The position numbers were made by a program, and so were the translations under genes. Under the pieces are notes generated by a model that saw only the letters and a program-made list of their open reading frames with translations, was not told the origin of the DNA and ran no database searches. A stretch of DNA of 64,000 bases from Dongia rigui (GTDB taxonomy: Bacteria; Pseudomonadota; Alphaproteobacteria; Dongiales; Dongiaceae), in contig NZ_JAXCLX010000003.1 in NCBI RefSeq assembly GCF_034044635.1, forward strand, positions 186,001 through 250,000, read 5' to 3'. This document shows, piece by piece, positions 54,122 to 62,334 of the stretch; within the stretch, counting starts at the first letter, position 1, and each line of letters opens with the position of its first letter.

Positions 54122-55117
54122 ATGAAGCTTCTTGGCCTGATATTTCTTTGGATCGCCATCGTCGCCGGCGCTTGCTGGTCGTTCGCGGCCTTGGCGGTCG
54201 ACATGCCGAACCCGCCGTTGCGGATCGGCGCCAGTTGCCTCCTTGCATTGACGCTCGGGGGGATTGTCTGGCGGGCCCGCAGTGGCTGGGTGAAGGCAGC
54301 GACGGCCGTTCTGCCGCTGCTGCTTGTGCTTGCCTGGTGGATTGGCCTGTCGCCGTCGAATGATCGGGTCTGGCAGGCGGATGTGGCGCAGCTCGCCACC
54401 GCCGATATCGCGGGCGATATCATCACCATCCACAACTTGCGCAATGCCGAATACCGGACGGAAACGGATTACACGCCGCATTGGGAAACGCGCCGCTATG
54501 ATCTGCGGCAATTGCAGGGCATCGATCTCTTTATCACCTATTGGGGATCACCCTGGATTGCGCACCCCATCCTCAGCTTTGATTTCGGTGCCGGCGGGCA
54601 TCTGGCGATCTCGGTCGAAACGCGCAAGGAGGTGGGGGAAGACTATTCGGCCCTGCTTGGCTTCTTCCGGCAGTATGAACTGATCTATGTGCTGGCGGAT
54701 GAGCGCGATCTCATTCGCCTGCGCACGAATTATCGGGTGGGCGAGACGGTCTACCTCTATCACACCACCGCAACGCCGGAGGCGGCCCGCGCTGTATTGA
54801 CCAGCTACCTGCAGACCGTCAACGCCATGGCCCGGCAGCCGGTCTGGTACAATGCCCTCACCAGCAATTGCACGACCGGGATCCGCATTCATACCGCCGG
54901 CATCGGCGCTGCCGGCACGGCCGACTGGAACTGGCGCCTGCTGCTCAACGGCAAAGCCGACGAGTATGCCTATGTGCATGGCCGGATCGCCGGGGATCTG
55001 CCCTTTGACGCCTTGAAGGCGCAGGCCGCGATCAACGCGGTCGCGCGAACGGCGGATGGTGCCGCGGATTTCTCAACCATCATCCGGCGCAACCGCGCCG
55101 GCTTTGCCGCGCGATAA
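54122..55117 (+). CDS. DUF4105 membrane protein
   Basis: The 331-residue protein has about three hydrophobic segments in its first 80 residues (LLGLIFLWIAIVAGACWSF, then two more) and a periplasmic domain of the DUF4105 family (Lnb N-terminal type), with HNLRNAEYRTETDY, IDLFITYWGSPWIAHPILSF and LTSNCTTGIRIH. The family is a papain-like/NlpC-like fold with a conserved Cys (here in SNCTT) and His, suspected to act on lipids or peptides. Function is unknown. It is a single gene; the ATG at 54122 has only a weak ribosome binding site. Confidence 0.75.
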   Translation: MKLLGLIFLWIAIVAGACWSFAALAVDMPNPPLRIGASCLLALTLGGIVWRARSGWVKAATAVLPLLLVLAWWIGLSPSNDRVWQADVAQLATADIAGDIITIHNLRNAEYRTETDYTPHWETRRYDLRQLQGIDLFITYWGSPWIAHPILSFDFGAGGHLAISVETRKEVGEDYSALLGFFRQYELIYVLADERDLIRLRTNYRVGETVYLYHTTATPEAARAVLTSYLQTVNAMARQPVWYNALTSNCTTGIRIHTAGIGAAGTADWNWRLLLNGKADEYAYVHGRIAGDLPFDALKAQAAINAVARTADGAADFSTIIRRNRAGFAAR

Positions 55118-55132
55118 GCCGCCGCGGCAAGG

Positions 55133-55972
55133 TTATTTCTTGCTGCGCAACGCCTGCCAATCCGCCGGCGACATGTGCTCGCCCACGAAATTGAACTGTC
55201 CGGCACCCTGCAGCCATTCGCCGCCATCGATCGTCACGACCTCACCATTGATGAAGCCCACGGCATCCGACATCAGGAAGGCAGCCAGATTGGCGAGTTC
55301 ATCGTGCCGTCCAACCCGCTTCTGCGGATTCTGCGATTCGAAGATCGCAGCCAGTTCTGGCTTAGGCACCAGCCTTTCCCAGGCACCGGCTGTCGGAAAC
55401 GGCCCCGGGGCGATCGCGTTGAGGCGGATCCCCCGCCCACCCCACTCCACCGCCAGCGATCTTGTCATCGCGAGCACGCCGGCCTTGGCCATGGCGGAGG
55501 GGACCACGAAGGCGGAACCGGTCCAGGCGTAAGTCGTGATGATGGAGAGCACGTTGCCGCGCTGGCCGGCGTCCAGCCACCGCTTGCCGCAGTTCAGCGT
55601 CATATAGGCCGAACCGTGCAGGACGATGTTAAGGACGGCATCAACCGCCCGGGGACTGAGTGTTTCGCTTTGCGCGATGAAGTTGCCGGCGGCATTGTTG
55701 ACCAGCCCGGTGAGCGGTGCCTCGGCCCAGATCCAATCGCACAAGCCTTCGACCTGCGCCGCATCGCGAATGTCACATGGCTTGTACTGCACCTTTCCGC
55801 CCGTCGCGGCGGCAAGTTCCGTTGCCGTCTGCTCAAGAACCGCCTCACGCCGGCCGCAGATGACGATCTCGGCGCCGAGGGTGAGAAAGTGGTGTCCGAT
55901 CGACCGGCCGATCCCGGTGCCACCACCGGTTATCAAGATGCGGTGCCCCGCCAGAAGGTCATTCTTGAACAT
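55133..55972 (-). CDS. Short-chain dehydrogenase, 2,4-dienoyl-CoA reductase-like
   Basis: The 279-residue SDR has the nucleotide loop TGGGTGIG and the NNAAGNF motif. Its active-site region TTYAWTGSAFVVPSAMAKAG and the tract NAIAPGPFPTAGAWERL follow the mitochondrial/peroxisomal 2,4-dienoyl-CoA reductase (DECR) type, where Tyr, Ser and Lys are spaced as seen here, not the YxxxK of classical SDRs. The reaction would be NADPH reduction of dienoyl-CoA during oxidation of unsaturated fatty acids. The ATG at 55972 follows GGGGAAGAG. It lies downstream of the FAD oxidase gene on the same strand. Confidence 0.8.
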   Translation of the reverse strand: MFKNDLLAGHRILITGGGTGIGRSIGHHFLTLGAEIVICGRREAVLEQTATELAAATGGKVQYKPCDIRDAAQVEGLCDWIWAEAPLTGLVNNAAGNFIAQSETLSPRAVDAVLNIVLHGSAYMTLNCGKRWLDAGQRGNVLSIITTYAWTGSAFVVPSAMAKAGVLAMTRSLAVEWGGRGIRLNAIAPGPFPTAGAWERLVPKPELAAIFESQNPQKRVGRHDELANLAAFLMSDAVGFINGEVVTIDGGEWLQGAGQFNFVGEHMSPADWQALRSKK

Positions 55973-56014
55973 CGTCTCTTCCCCAGAATGTCGGCCGTTC
56001 ATAAAAGTCCGTGA

Positions 56015-57325
56015 TCAGCGCAGGCGGCCACTGGCTTCGAGCTGATCGAGCAGGCGGTAATATTGGCTAAGCGCGTAAATGCCAAGGCGCCTCAGGCCAT
56101 GCAGGGCGAAGGTATCCGGGACGGTGATGGGAAACGGCACATCGCCGGCCGACCGGCCGTCGGCCAGATCTGCCAGCAGCTGGCCCATCATGGTGCAGAG
56201 TCCGACGCCGCGGCCGTTGCAGCCCATGAACACATGAAGCCCAGGTGCCGGATGATGGATGTGCGGCAAGCGGTCCTTGGTGATGGCGACCTTCCCGCTC
56301 CAGACGAATTCAGGCTTCGGCAGGCCGAGTTCTGGAAAGAGGCCCTGGATCGCACGCTGCAGGGGAGCCGCATCAGCAAAGCGCGGATTGTCTTCGACCG
56401 GCGAGCGGCCACCCATGACCAAACGGCGCTGATGGTCGCGCCGGAAATAGAGCAGCAAGCGACGTGAATCCGTGACCCCCATGCCGACCGGCAGAATAGG
56501 GTCGAACCGCGCGTCCAGCGGGTAAGTCGCCATCTGGAAGCTGGTCACCGGAATCGCAGCGCGGGCCAGGCCGGGCCAGAGACCGTCGGTATAGGCGTTG
56601 GTCGCGATGACCACCTGACCGGCCCGAATCTCGGTGCCGTGGGCCGTCACCTGCCAGGCATTTCCGTCGCGCCGCAGGGCGGTTACCGGCGTGCGCGGCA
56701 GGATGTCGGCACCCTCCTGCAGGGCGGCGCGCGCTAGTTCCCGCGCGTAACTCAATGGCTGCAATACGCCGCCGCGCGGGTCGCGCCAAGCGGCATGATA
56801 GGGCGCTGAATCGACGCCCAGCGCCGCCGCCGTCTGATGTGCGTCGAGGAGCTGCGCGTCGACACCCAGAGCGCGCCACTGCTCGAAGCGCGGCACGATC
56901 GTTTCCTTGTAAGGCTTTTCGCCATGCGCCGCCTGCAGCCAGCCACCGCGTATGGCATGGCAGTTCATGCCATATCGATCGATCAGCGAGAAGACGAGCT
57001 CCGCCGAGCTGCCCATGTTGACGACCATGCGGCGCGCGCTGTCCTCGCCGAACAAGGGAGCGAGGTCGCCGATGGTCGCCTTCATGCCGGCAATCACCTG
57101 GCCACCATTGCGGCCCGAGGCGCCCCAGCCGGGTTCCGCCGCCTCCAGCACCACCGCTTTCCGACCTTTGCGCGCGAGATGCAGGGCGGTGCTGAGGCCG
57201 GTATAGCCACCACCGACCACAGCCACATCGGCCGTCAGCTGCGGCTTGGCCTGCGAATAGGCCGGCGCTGGGCAAGCCGTCGCCGCCCAAAGACTGCGCG
57301 GCAGGGCACGTGCTGGCATGTTCAT
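56015..57325 (-). CDS. FAD-dependent oxidoreductase, DAO family (gamma-glutamylputrescine oxidase-like)
   Basis: This 436-residue flavoenzyme belongs to the D-amino-acid-oxidase-type group (PuuB/OrdL-like). The FAD loop VVGGGYTGLSTALHLARKG is near residue 35; LEAAEPGWGASGRNGGQV is the typical segment following it, and FMGCNGRGVGLCTMMGQLLAD the C-terminal FAD site. Members oxidise amines or N-methyl/gamma-glutamyl amines, giving aldehyde and peroxide. It could act on a product of the glutamine-synthetase-like ligase at 11943, but it is 40 kb away, so that link is weak. The ATG at 57325 follows GGGGGAG. Confidence 0.85.
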   Translation of the reverse strand: MNMPARALPRSLWAATACPAPAYSQAKPQLTADVAVVGGGYTGLSTALHLARKGRKAVVLEAAEPGWGASGRNGGQVIAGMKATIGDLAPLFGEDSARRMVVNMGSSAELVFSLIDRYGMNCHAIRGGWLQAAHGEKPYKETIVPRFEQWRALGVDAQLLDAHQTAAALGVDSAPYHAAWRDPRGGVLQPLSYARELARAALQEGADILPRTPVTALRRDGNAWQVTAHGTEIRAGQVVIATNAYTDGLWPGLARAAIPVTSFQMATYPLDARFDPILPVGMGVTDSRRLLLYFRRDHQRRLVMGGRSPVEDNPRFADAAPLQRAIQGLFPELGLPKPEFVWSGKVAITKDRLPHIHHPAPGLHVFMGCNGRGVGLCTMMGQLLADLADGRSAGDVPFPITVPDTFALHGLRRLGIYALSQYYRLLDQLEASGRLR

Positions 57326-57434
57326 CTTGGCTCCCCCGGCGAAACAGGGGCGACAGCCGGCCCCGTGTAACCGCTGCTATTCTTAATAGCCGCCAGATGG
57401 GGGCGAAAGGGGGATCGCGACGGTGGTGTTGCTT

Positions 57435-58931
57435 TTACCCGCGTTTGTGCAGCCAGCCCGGCAGGAAGCTATAGGGGTCCGAAGCACCGTCGCCACCGCA
57501 TGTGATGCCGGCATCCGCCAGTTCTCGCTGCACCGTTCCTGCCTTCCAGGCGTCGAACAGGTCGGTGCAACCACCGATATGCCGGCCGGCGATGAAGATC
57601 TGCGGGATCGTTCGTTGATGGGTTGTGGCTGACAGCGCTACGCGAATTTTGCCGCCCCAATCGTCCTTCTGATACGCGACCGAATCGAGATCGACGGAAC
57701 GAAAGGGAATCTGATGATGGGCGAACATCTTCCTCACGGACCAGCAGAACTCGCACCATTCAAGGGCAAACATGACGACGGCATTCTCCGGGTCGCTGGT
57801 CACCTCGGCCACGAAGGCCGCAGCTTCCGGCGAAACTGGCAGAACCTCTGGCGATGCCGTGGGCACTTTCGGCGATGAATGGGTGCCATCAAATCGCGCC
57901 AAGGGCGTTGAGCGTGAGATCGACAATTCTTCCGCCGTCATCTCGACCGGCACATCGGCAAAGAGCGGCGTGCTGAGATAGCGCTCGCCGGTATCGGGCA
58001 GCATGCACAGAATGCGGCTGCCCTTTGGCGCGCGCTCGGCCAGCGCTCTGGCTGCGGCCAGTGTCGCGCCGGCAGTGATACCGGCGAGGATACCCTCCTT
58101 GCCGGCCAAGTCCCGCGCCGCCGCCAGGGCATCATTGCCGGCAACCCCCACGATCTCGTCAATCAAGCCCAGATCGACTGAGTCCTCAACCAGGCGGCTG
58201 ATGAAATCCGGCGTCCAGCCTTGCATGAGATGCGGCCGGAAGGCGGGATGCGCCCCGGCTTCGGCGCCGTCGCTGTGCCGCTTCGAGCGGATGCCGCTGC
58301 CGAGCAACGGCGAATTGTCCGGCTCGGCGACCACGATTTTCGTCTCCGGCCGCGCCTGGCGCAGGATGCGCGCCACACCTTTCAGCGTGCCGCCGGTGCC
58401 ATACCCTGTGATCCAGAAATCGAGACGCTCGCCATCGAAATCCGCCAGGATCTCCTGGGCGGTGGTCCGCGCATGCATTTCGGCATTGGCTTCGTTGTCG
58501 AATTGTCGGGTGAGGAACCAGCCATGGGTCTTTGCCAGTTCCTGGGCCTTGGCGAGCATGCCACTGCCGCGTTCGGCAGCCGGCGTCAGCACAACCTTGG
58601 CCCCCAGGAAGCGCATCAGCTTGCGCCGCTCAATGCTGAAGTTCTCCGCCATCACGGCGACAAAGGGATAGCCGCGCTGGGCGCAGACCATCGCCAGGCT
58701 GATGCCGGTATTGCCGCTGGTCGCCTCGACCACCGTCTGGCCAGGCTTCAGCAGGCCGCGCCGCTCGGCATCTTCTACTGCCGCCAAGGCGAACCGGTCC
58801 TTGACCGAGCCCATGGGGTTGAAGGCTTCGATCTTGGCAAAAATGTCGACGCCTGCCGGCGCCAGGCGGGAGAGCTTCACGACCGGTGTCCGGCCGATGG
58901 TCTTGGTGATATCGGTGTATTTCCGATCCAT
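57435..58931 (-). CDS. Cysteine synthase fused to a C-terminal glutaredoxin domain
   Basis: The 498-residue protein joins a PLP-dependent O-acetylserine sulfhydrylase-like domain (residues 1 to about 320) to a glutaredoxin-like domain (about 380-470). The first has K44 in NPMGSVKDR, the phosphate loop ATSGNTGISLAM, and GYGTGGTLKGVARIL. The second has an active-site pair C393/C396 (EWCEFCWS) and a TIPQIFIAGRHIGGCTDLF glutathione-binding segment. The fusion could deliver or reduce a sulphur carrier or disulfide at the synthase active site. Thiosulfate- or S-sulfocysteine-using CysM paired with a glutaredoxin is a known pathway, so an S-sulfocysteine route is plausible. Confidence 0.88.
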   Translation of the reverse strand: MDRKYTDITKTIGRTPVVKLSRLAPAGVDIFAKIEAFNPMGSVKDRFALAAVEDAERRGLLKPGQTVVEATSGNTGISLAMVCAQRGYPFVAVMAENFSIERRKLMRFLGAKVVLTPAAERGSGMLAKAQELAKTHGWFLTRQFDNEANAEMHARTTAQEILADFDGERLDFWITGYGTGGTLKGVARILRQARPETKIVVAEPDNSPLLGSGIRSKRHSDGAEAGAHPAFRPHLMQGWTPDFISRLVEDSVDLGLIDEIVGVAGNDALAAARDLAGKEGILAGITAGATLAAARALAERAPKGSRILCMLPDTGERYLSTPLFADVPVEMTAEELSISRSTPLARFDGTHSSPKVPTASPEVLPVSPEAAAFVAEVTSDPENAVVMFALEWCEFCWSVRKMFAHHQIPFRSVDLDSVAYQKDDWGGKIRVALSATTHQRTIPQIFIAGRHIGGCTDLFDAWKAGTVQRELADAGITCGGDGASDPYSFLPGWLHKRG

Positions 58932-58958
58932 TTTTCCGCTCTCCCGCTGCACCGTGTT

Positions 58959-59390
58959 TTATTCGGCGACGACGTCGCCGGAACCACCGAATTCCTTGGG
59001 GAAATCCTTCAGCTTCGGCAGGCCGTCCTTGATGCGCAGCACGGTCTCGCCGTAATTCACATGGACGCCGGGCTTGAAATCGAGGTCCGGCAGCATGGCC
59101 GCGAACACATCGACGAGACCGAGGCCCGGGTGGTCGGTCAGCACATGGCCGCCGCATTTGGTGCAGAATTTCCGCGTGCTGCCGGGCGTCTTGTTATAGC
59201 TGGCGAGGTTCTTGTCACCCTTGGTGACCTTGACGGAAGCCGGCTGCCACAACGTGAAGGCATTGACCGGCGAAGCCGACCATTCGCGGCACGAGGTGCA
59301 ATGGCAAAAGCCCATCGCGGCGGGCTGGCCCGTCACCTCGATCTCCACCGAACCGCAGAAGCATTTACCCGAATGTGTGTCATGGGACAT
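58959..59390 (-). CDS. GFA-family zinc protein (glutathione-dependent formaldehyde-activating-like)
   Basis: The 143-residue protein has all seven zinc cysteines of the GFA/CENP-V fold: KCFCG, CHCTSC and FCTKCGG. Family members include Gfa, which was proposed to bind glutathione and formaldehyde; most have no proven role. The ATG at 59390 is preferred. A (CT)9 repeat, read as (GA)9, lies only about 9 bases upstream and stands where the ribosome binding site should be. It is upstream of the cysteine synthase-glutaredoxin gene on the same strand, 27 bases away, and may share its transcript. Confidence 0.87.
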   Translation of the reverse strand: MSHDTHSGKCFCGSVEIEVTGQPAAMGFCHCTSCREWSASPVNAFTLWQPASVKVTKGDKNLASYNKTPGSTRKFCTKCGGHVLTDHPGLGLVDVFAAMLPDLDFKPGVHVNYGETVLRIKDGLPKLKDFPKEFGGSGDVVAE

Positions 59391-59771
59391 GATGTCGTCT
59401 CTCTCTCTCTCTCTCTTGCTGGTTGATTGCAGGGGGCATCCTGGTCCTCGCCGCATGGCCCGCGGATCAAGCTTGGCCTCCGGCGATGGAACAGGCCGAC
59501 CCTTTGTGACCCGGCACGGAAACTATGTGCGCGGCGCCCAGGGCAAATCGGGAGTCCTCCCTATTTTTCGGCACATGGCGGCAGGGATGGCGCGCATAGG
59601 GACACAGGGCGGCCGCCGATCGAGCGACGGAGAGCGCGGCGTAACATACTGATTTATGGTCAATTTGGCGGATACGTCCGCGGGCATTCAAAGGCCCATC
59701 AGCCGATCCCTGATCCGCGGCGACGCGGTCGGCAGAATCGCGGCGTCAAAGGCGCTGGGGCCGCTTCTGGT
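59391..59771. other. 381-bp intergenic region with no recognised gene
   Basis: This gap lies between the start of the GFA gene and the end of the mannitol-dehydrogenase-family gene. It holds the dinucleotide repeat at 59399-59416 and presumably the GFA promoter. I see no coding signal, hairpin terminator or RNA gene in the rest. Confidence 0.5.
59399..59416. repeat. (CT)9 dinucleotide repeat in the GFA leader
   Basis: Nine CT units run without interruption just upstream of the GFA start. On the coding strand they read as GA repeats ending nine bases before the ATG, so they likely provide the purine-rich ribosome binding site. Slippage would change its length and could tune translation. Confidence 0.75.
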
Positions 59772-61250
59772 TTAGGCGCAACGCTCCAGCAGCCGTCTTA
59801 CCGTCGCCAGCGCGCCCTCTTGCAGCAATGAGATGTACTGGCGTTCGATTTCGGCGCGAAAGCCAGCGTGGTTCGGCAGGTCGGTTCCGAACACGTCGTG
59901 CATGGCCAGAACGCGGTCGAGGGCATCTGACGCCGCACTTGCAGACAGCGCCGTTTTGAGGCGCGCCGCCAGGGGATCGCGCACATCGATGACGTTGCCG
60001 TTTTCGTCCAGGCCGGTCGCATAGCGCAGCCAGGCAGCGACGCCCAGAATGGCGCGTTGGGCGGATAGCCCGGCCGCCAGCCGCGCGCGGATCGTGCTCA
60101 GCAGGCGTTGCGGCAGCTTCTGGCTCCCATCCATGGCGATTTGCCAGGTGCGATGCTTCAATGCGCTGTTGCCAAAGCGCTGCAGCAGCAAATCGCGATA
60201 GGCCGCCAGATCACCGAGGCACGGCGGCAGCGTCGGCATCACCTCCTCGGTCATGAAGCCGTGGATCAGTTGACGCAACTGCGGATTGGCAACTGCCTCG
60301 GCAACATGGGCATGGCCACTGAGATAGCCGAGATAGGCCAGGATCGAATGGCTGCCGTTGAGCATCCGCAGCTTCATCAGTTCGAACGGCCGCACATCCG
60401 CAACCATCTGCGCGCCGGCGCTTTCCCACGCCGGTCGCCCGGCCGGAAATCGATCCTCGATCACCCACTGGCTGAAGGGCTCGGTCACGACCGGCCAGGC
60501 GTCGTCAAAGCCCGTCTGCCGCGATACCTCCAGACGATCCAAATCGGTGGTGGCCGGGACGATCCGGTCCACCATGGTCGACGGAAAGGCGATCGCAACG
60601 GCGATATAGCGGGCAAGATCACTGTCGCGCAGGGCGGCAAAGCCGGTCACGACCCGCGCCGTGGTTTCGCCATTGGCCGGCAGGTTGTCGCAACAAAGGA
60701 TCGCAATCGGCGCAGCCCCACGCGCGCGGCGCAGTTCCAGCGCCCGCACCAGCAGGCCGGGAACGCTGATCGGCGCCGCGGGGTTGGCGAGGTCGTGCCG
60801 AATGTCCGGGTGATCCGGATCGAGCCAACCGGTCGCCGGATCGTGGCAATAGCCCTTCTCCGTCACGGTCAGGGTGATGATCCGGATCCGCGGATCGACC
60901 ATCGCCGCCAGCAGCGCGTCCCGCTGCGTCGTCGCGTCCAAGACATCAAGCAGCGCACCAACGATGCGCATCTGCGATGCATCGCCATCACGGATCGCCA
61001 CGGTGTAGAGAAAGTCTTGTGGTTGCAGCGCCGCACGCGTGTCCGGTCGCCGCAGCGATGCGCCGACGATGCCCCAGGACGGATCCATTTTCAGTGTGTC
61101 GTCGGTATAGACGGCAAGATGGGCGCGTTGGAATGCGCCCACACCCAGATGAACGATGCCGGGCGTCACCGCCCTTCGGTCATAGGGCAGCCCAATGCCG
61201 GCGCCGGAGGCCGACAGCCGCCGCACGTTTCCTTCAGCCGTCAATTTCAA
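59772..61250 (-). CDS. Mannitol dehydrogenase-family oxidoreductase (fructuronate reductase-like)
   Basis: This 492-residue NAD-dependent polyol dehydrogenase has an N-terminal Rossmann domain (HLGVGAFQRAHLAVYTDD, VTEKGY) and the family motif KLRMLNGSHS with the catalytic Lys and His. The family includes mannitol 2-dehydrogenase, tagaturonate reductase and fructuronate/mannonate oxidoreductase (UxuB). It starts at a TTG at 61250 inside the end of the zinc dehydrogenase gene, so it is translationally coupled. With that enzyme it could convert a keto-acid such as fructuronate to D-mannonate. Substrate is inferred from context. Confidence 0.85.
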   Translation of the reverse strand: MKLTAEGNVRRLSASGAGIGLPYDRRAVTPGIVHLGVGAFQRAHLAVYTDDTLKMDPSWGIVGASLRRPDTRAALQPQDFLYTVAIRDGDASQMRIVGALLDVLDATTQRDALLAAMVDPRIRIITLTVTEKGYCHDPATGWLDPDHPDIRHDLANPAAPISVPGLLVRALELRRARGAAPIAILCCDNLPANGETTARVVTGFAALRDSDLARYIAVAIAFPSTMVDRIVPATTDLDRLEVSRQTGFDDAWPVVTEPFSQWVIEDRFPAGRPAWESAGAQMVADVRPFELMKLRMLNGSHSILAYLGYLSGHAHVAEAVANPQLRQLIHGFMTEEVMPTLPPCLGDLAAYRDLLLQRFGNSALKHRTWQIAMDGSQKLPQRLLSTIRARLAAGLSAQRAILGVAAWLRYATGLDENGNVIDVRDPLAARLKTALSASAASDALDRVLAMHDVFGTDLPNHAGFRAEIERQYISLLQEGALATVRRLLERCA

Positions 61251-62256
61251 CCAGCGCCTTGATGAGACCCGATTTCTGCATGGCCCAGAGGGGGATCGAC
61301 TGGGCCGCGCCGGCCAGGCTGGTGCGATGCGTCACCAATTGGTCGACCTTGATAACGCCCGTGCCGATCGCTTGCATCACCCGGCGGAAGTCGTCATTGG
61401 TGGCATTGCGGCTGGCGAACAGAGTCATCTCCTTGCGATGAAAGTCGGGATCGGCGAACGATATCGTCTCGTTGACCAGGCTGATGAGGACATACCGGCC
61501 GCCATGGGCGACGAAATCGAAGCCGGCCTCCATCGAGGCGCGGTTGCCGGTTGCGTCCATCACCACATCGAAGCCATAGCCCCCCGTATGCCCCGCCATT
61601 TCAAGCTTCGGGTCGGCGATGGCGGTGGCACCAGACATTGCCGCCGCCGCCGCCGCGCGCGCCGTGTCGCGGTCGTGAACGAATGCATTGGCACCAGCCA
61701 GTCCGGCAAAGAGAACCGCGCCGAGCCCGATGGGGCCAGCGCCAATCACCAGGACATTGTCGCCGGCGGCGATCGCCCCCCGCCGCACCGCATGGGCCCC
61801 GATGGCCAGGAACTCGGTCGATGCGCAGGCATCCAAAGACAGCCCGCCGGCCGGGATCAGGTTCCGCTCCGGGATCGACACCAATCCCGTCATGCCGCCA
61901 TCGCGGTGAACGCCGAGGACGGAGATATTGACGCAGCAGTTCGGGCGTGCCGCCCGGCAGGCGATACAGACGCCGCAGGAGACATAGGGGTTGACGACGC
62001 AGATGTCGCCAACGCGCAAGGCACTTCCCGACGGCGGCTCCACGACCTCGACCGCCATCTCATGCCCCATGATGCGCGGATACTGCAGATAGGGATGCTT
62101 GCCCTGATAGATGTGATAATCCGTGCCGCAAACACCGATCCGCCTGGGACGGACCAATGCTTCGCCCGGCATGACTGTCGGCACCGGCCGCCGGACAAGC
62201 GCCAACCGGCCCGGCTCGGCACAGACCAGCGCTTCAACGCTCGGCATCTCTGGCAT
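61234..62256 (-). CDS. Zinc-dependent alcohol dehydrogenase (L-gulonate/L-galactonate 5-dehydrogenase-like)
   Basis: This 340-residue medium-chain dehydrogenase has catalytic zinc ligands in GVCGTD and GHE, the four structural-zinc cysteines in SCGVCIACRAARPNCC, and the NAD loop GAGPIGLGA. Its pattern resembles RspB/YjjN, enzymes that oxidise L-gulonate or L-galactonate at C5 to fructuronate or tagaturonate. It lies between the sugar-binding protein gene and the mannitol-dehydrogenase-family gene, which would do the next reduction. The pair fits a two-step sugar-acid route feeding D-mannonate. Confidence 0.85.
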   Translation of the reverse strand: MPEMPSVEALVCAEPGRLALVRRPVPTVMPGEALVRPRRIGVCGTDYHIYQGKHPYLQYPRIMGHEMAVEVVEPPSGSALRVGDICVVNPYVSCGVCIACRAARPNCCVNISVLGVHRDGGMTGLVSIPERNLIPAGGLSLDACASTEFLAIGAHAVRRGAIAAGDNVLVIGAGPIGLGAVLFAGLAGANAFVHDRDTARAAAAAAMSGATAIADPKLEMAGHTGGYGFDVVMDATGNRASMEAGFDFVAHGGRYVLISLVNETISFADPDFHRKEMTLFASRNATNDDFRRVMQAIGTGVIKVDQLVTHRTSLAGAAQSIPLWAMQKSGLIKALVEIDG

Positions 62257-62298
62257 CTAAATACTCATTCTTGATCACGTCGCTTCACCTTGAGAGAA

Positions 62299-62325
62299 CG
62301 AGGGTCGGCTGGCTGCCGACCCTCG
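62299..62325 (-). terminator. Strong intercistronic hairpin after the sugar-binding protein gene
   Basis: The arms CGAGGGTCGGC and GCCGACCCTCG pair perfectly over 11 bp around a 5-base loop, 9 bases beyond the binding-protein stop on the minus strand. A short pyrimidine stretch follows but no clean T-run. It most likely stabilises the upstream mRNA or causes partial termination, keeping the receptor in excess over the downstream dehydrogenases. Confidence 0.7.
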
Positions 62326-62334
62326 CCCAGCCTA

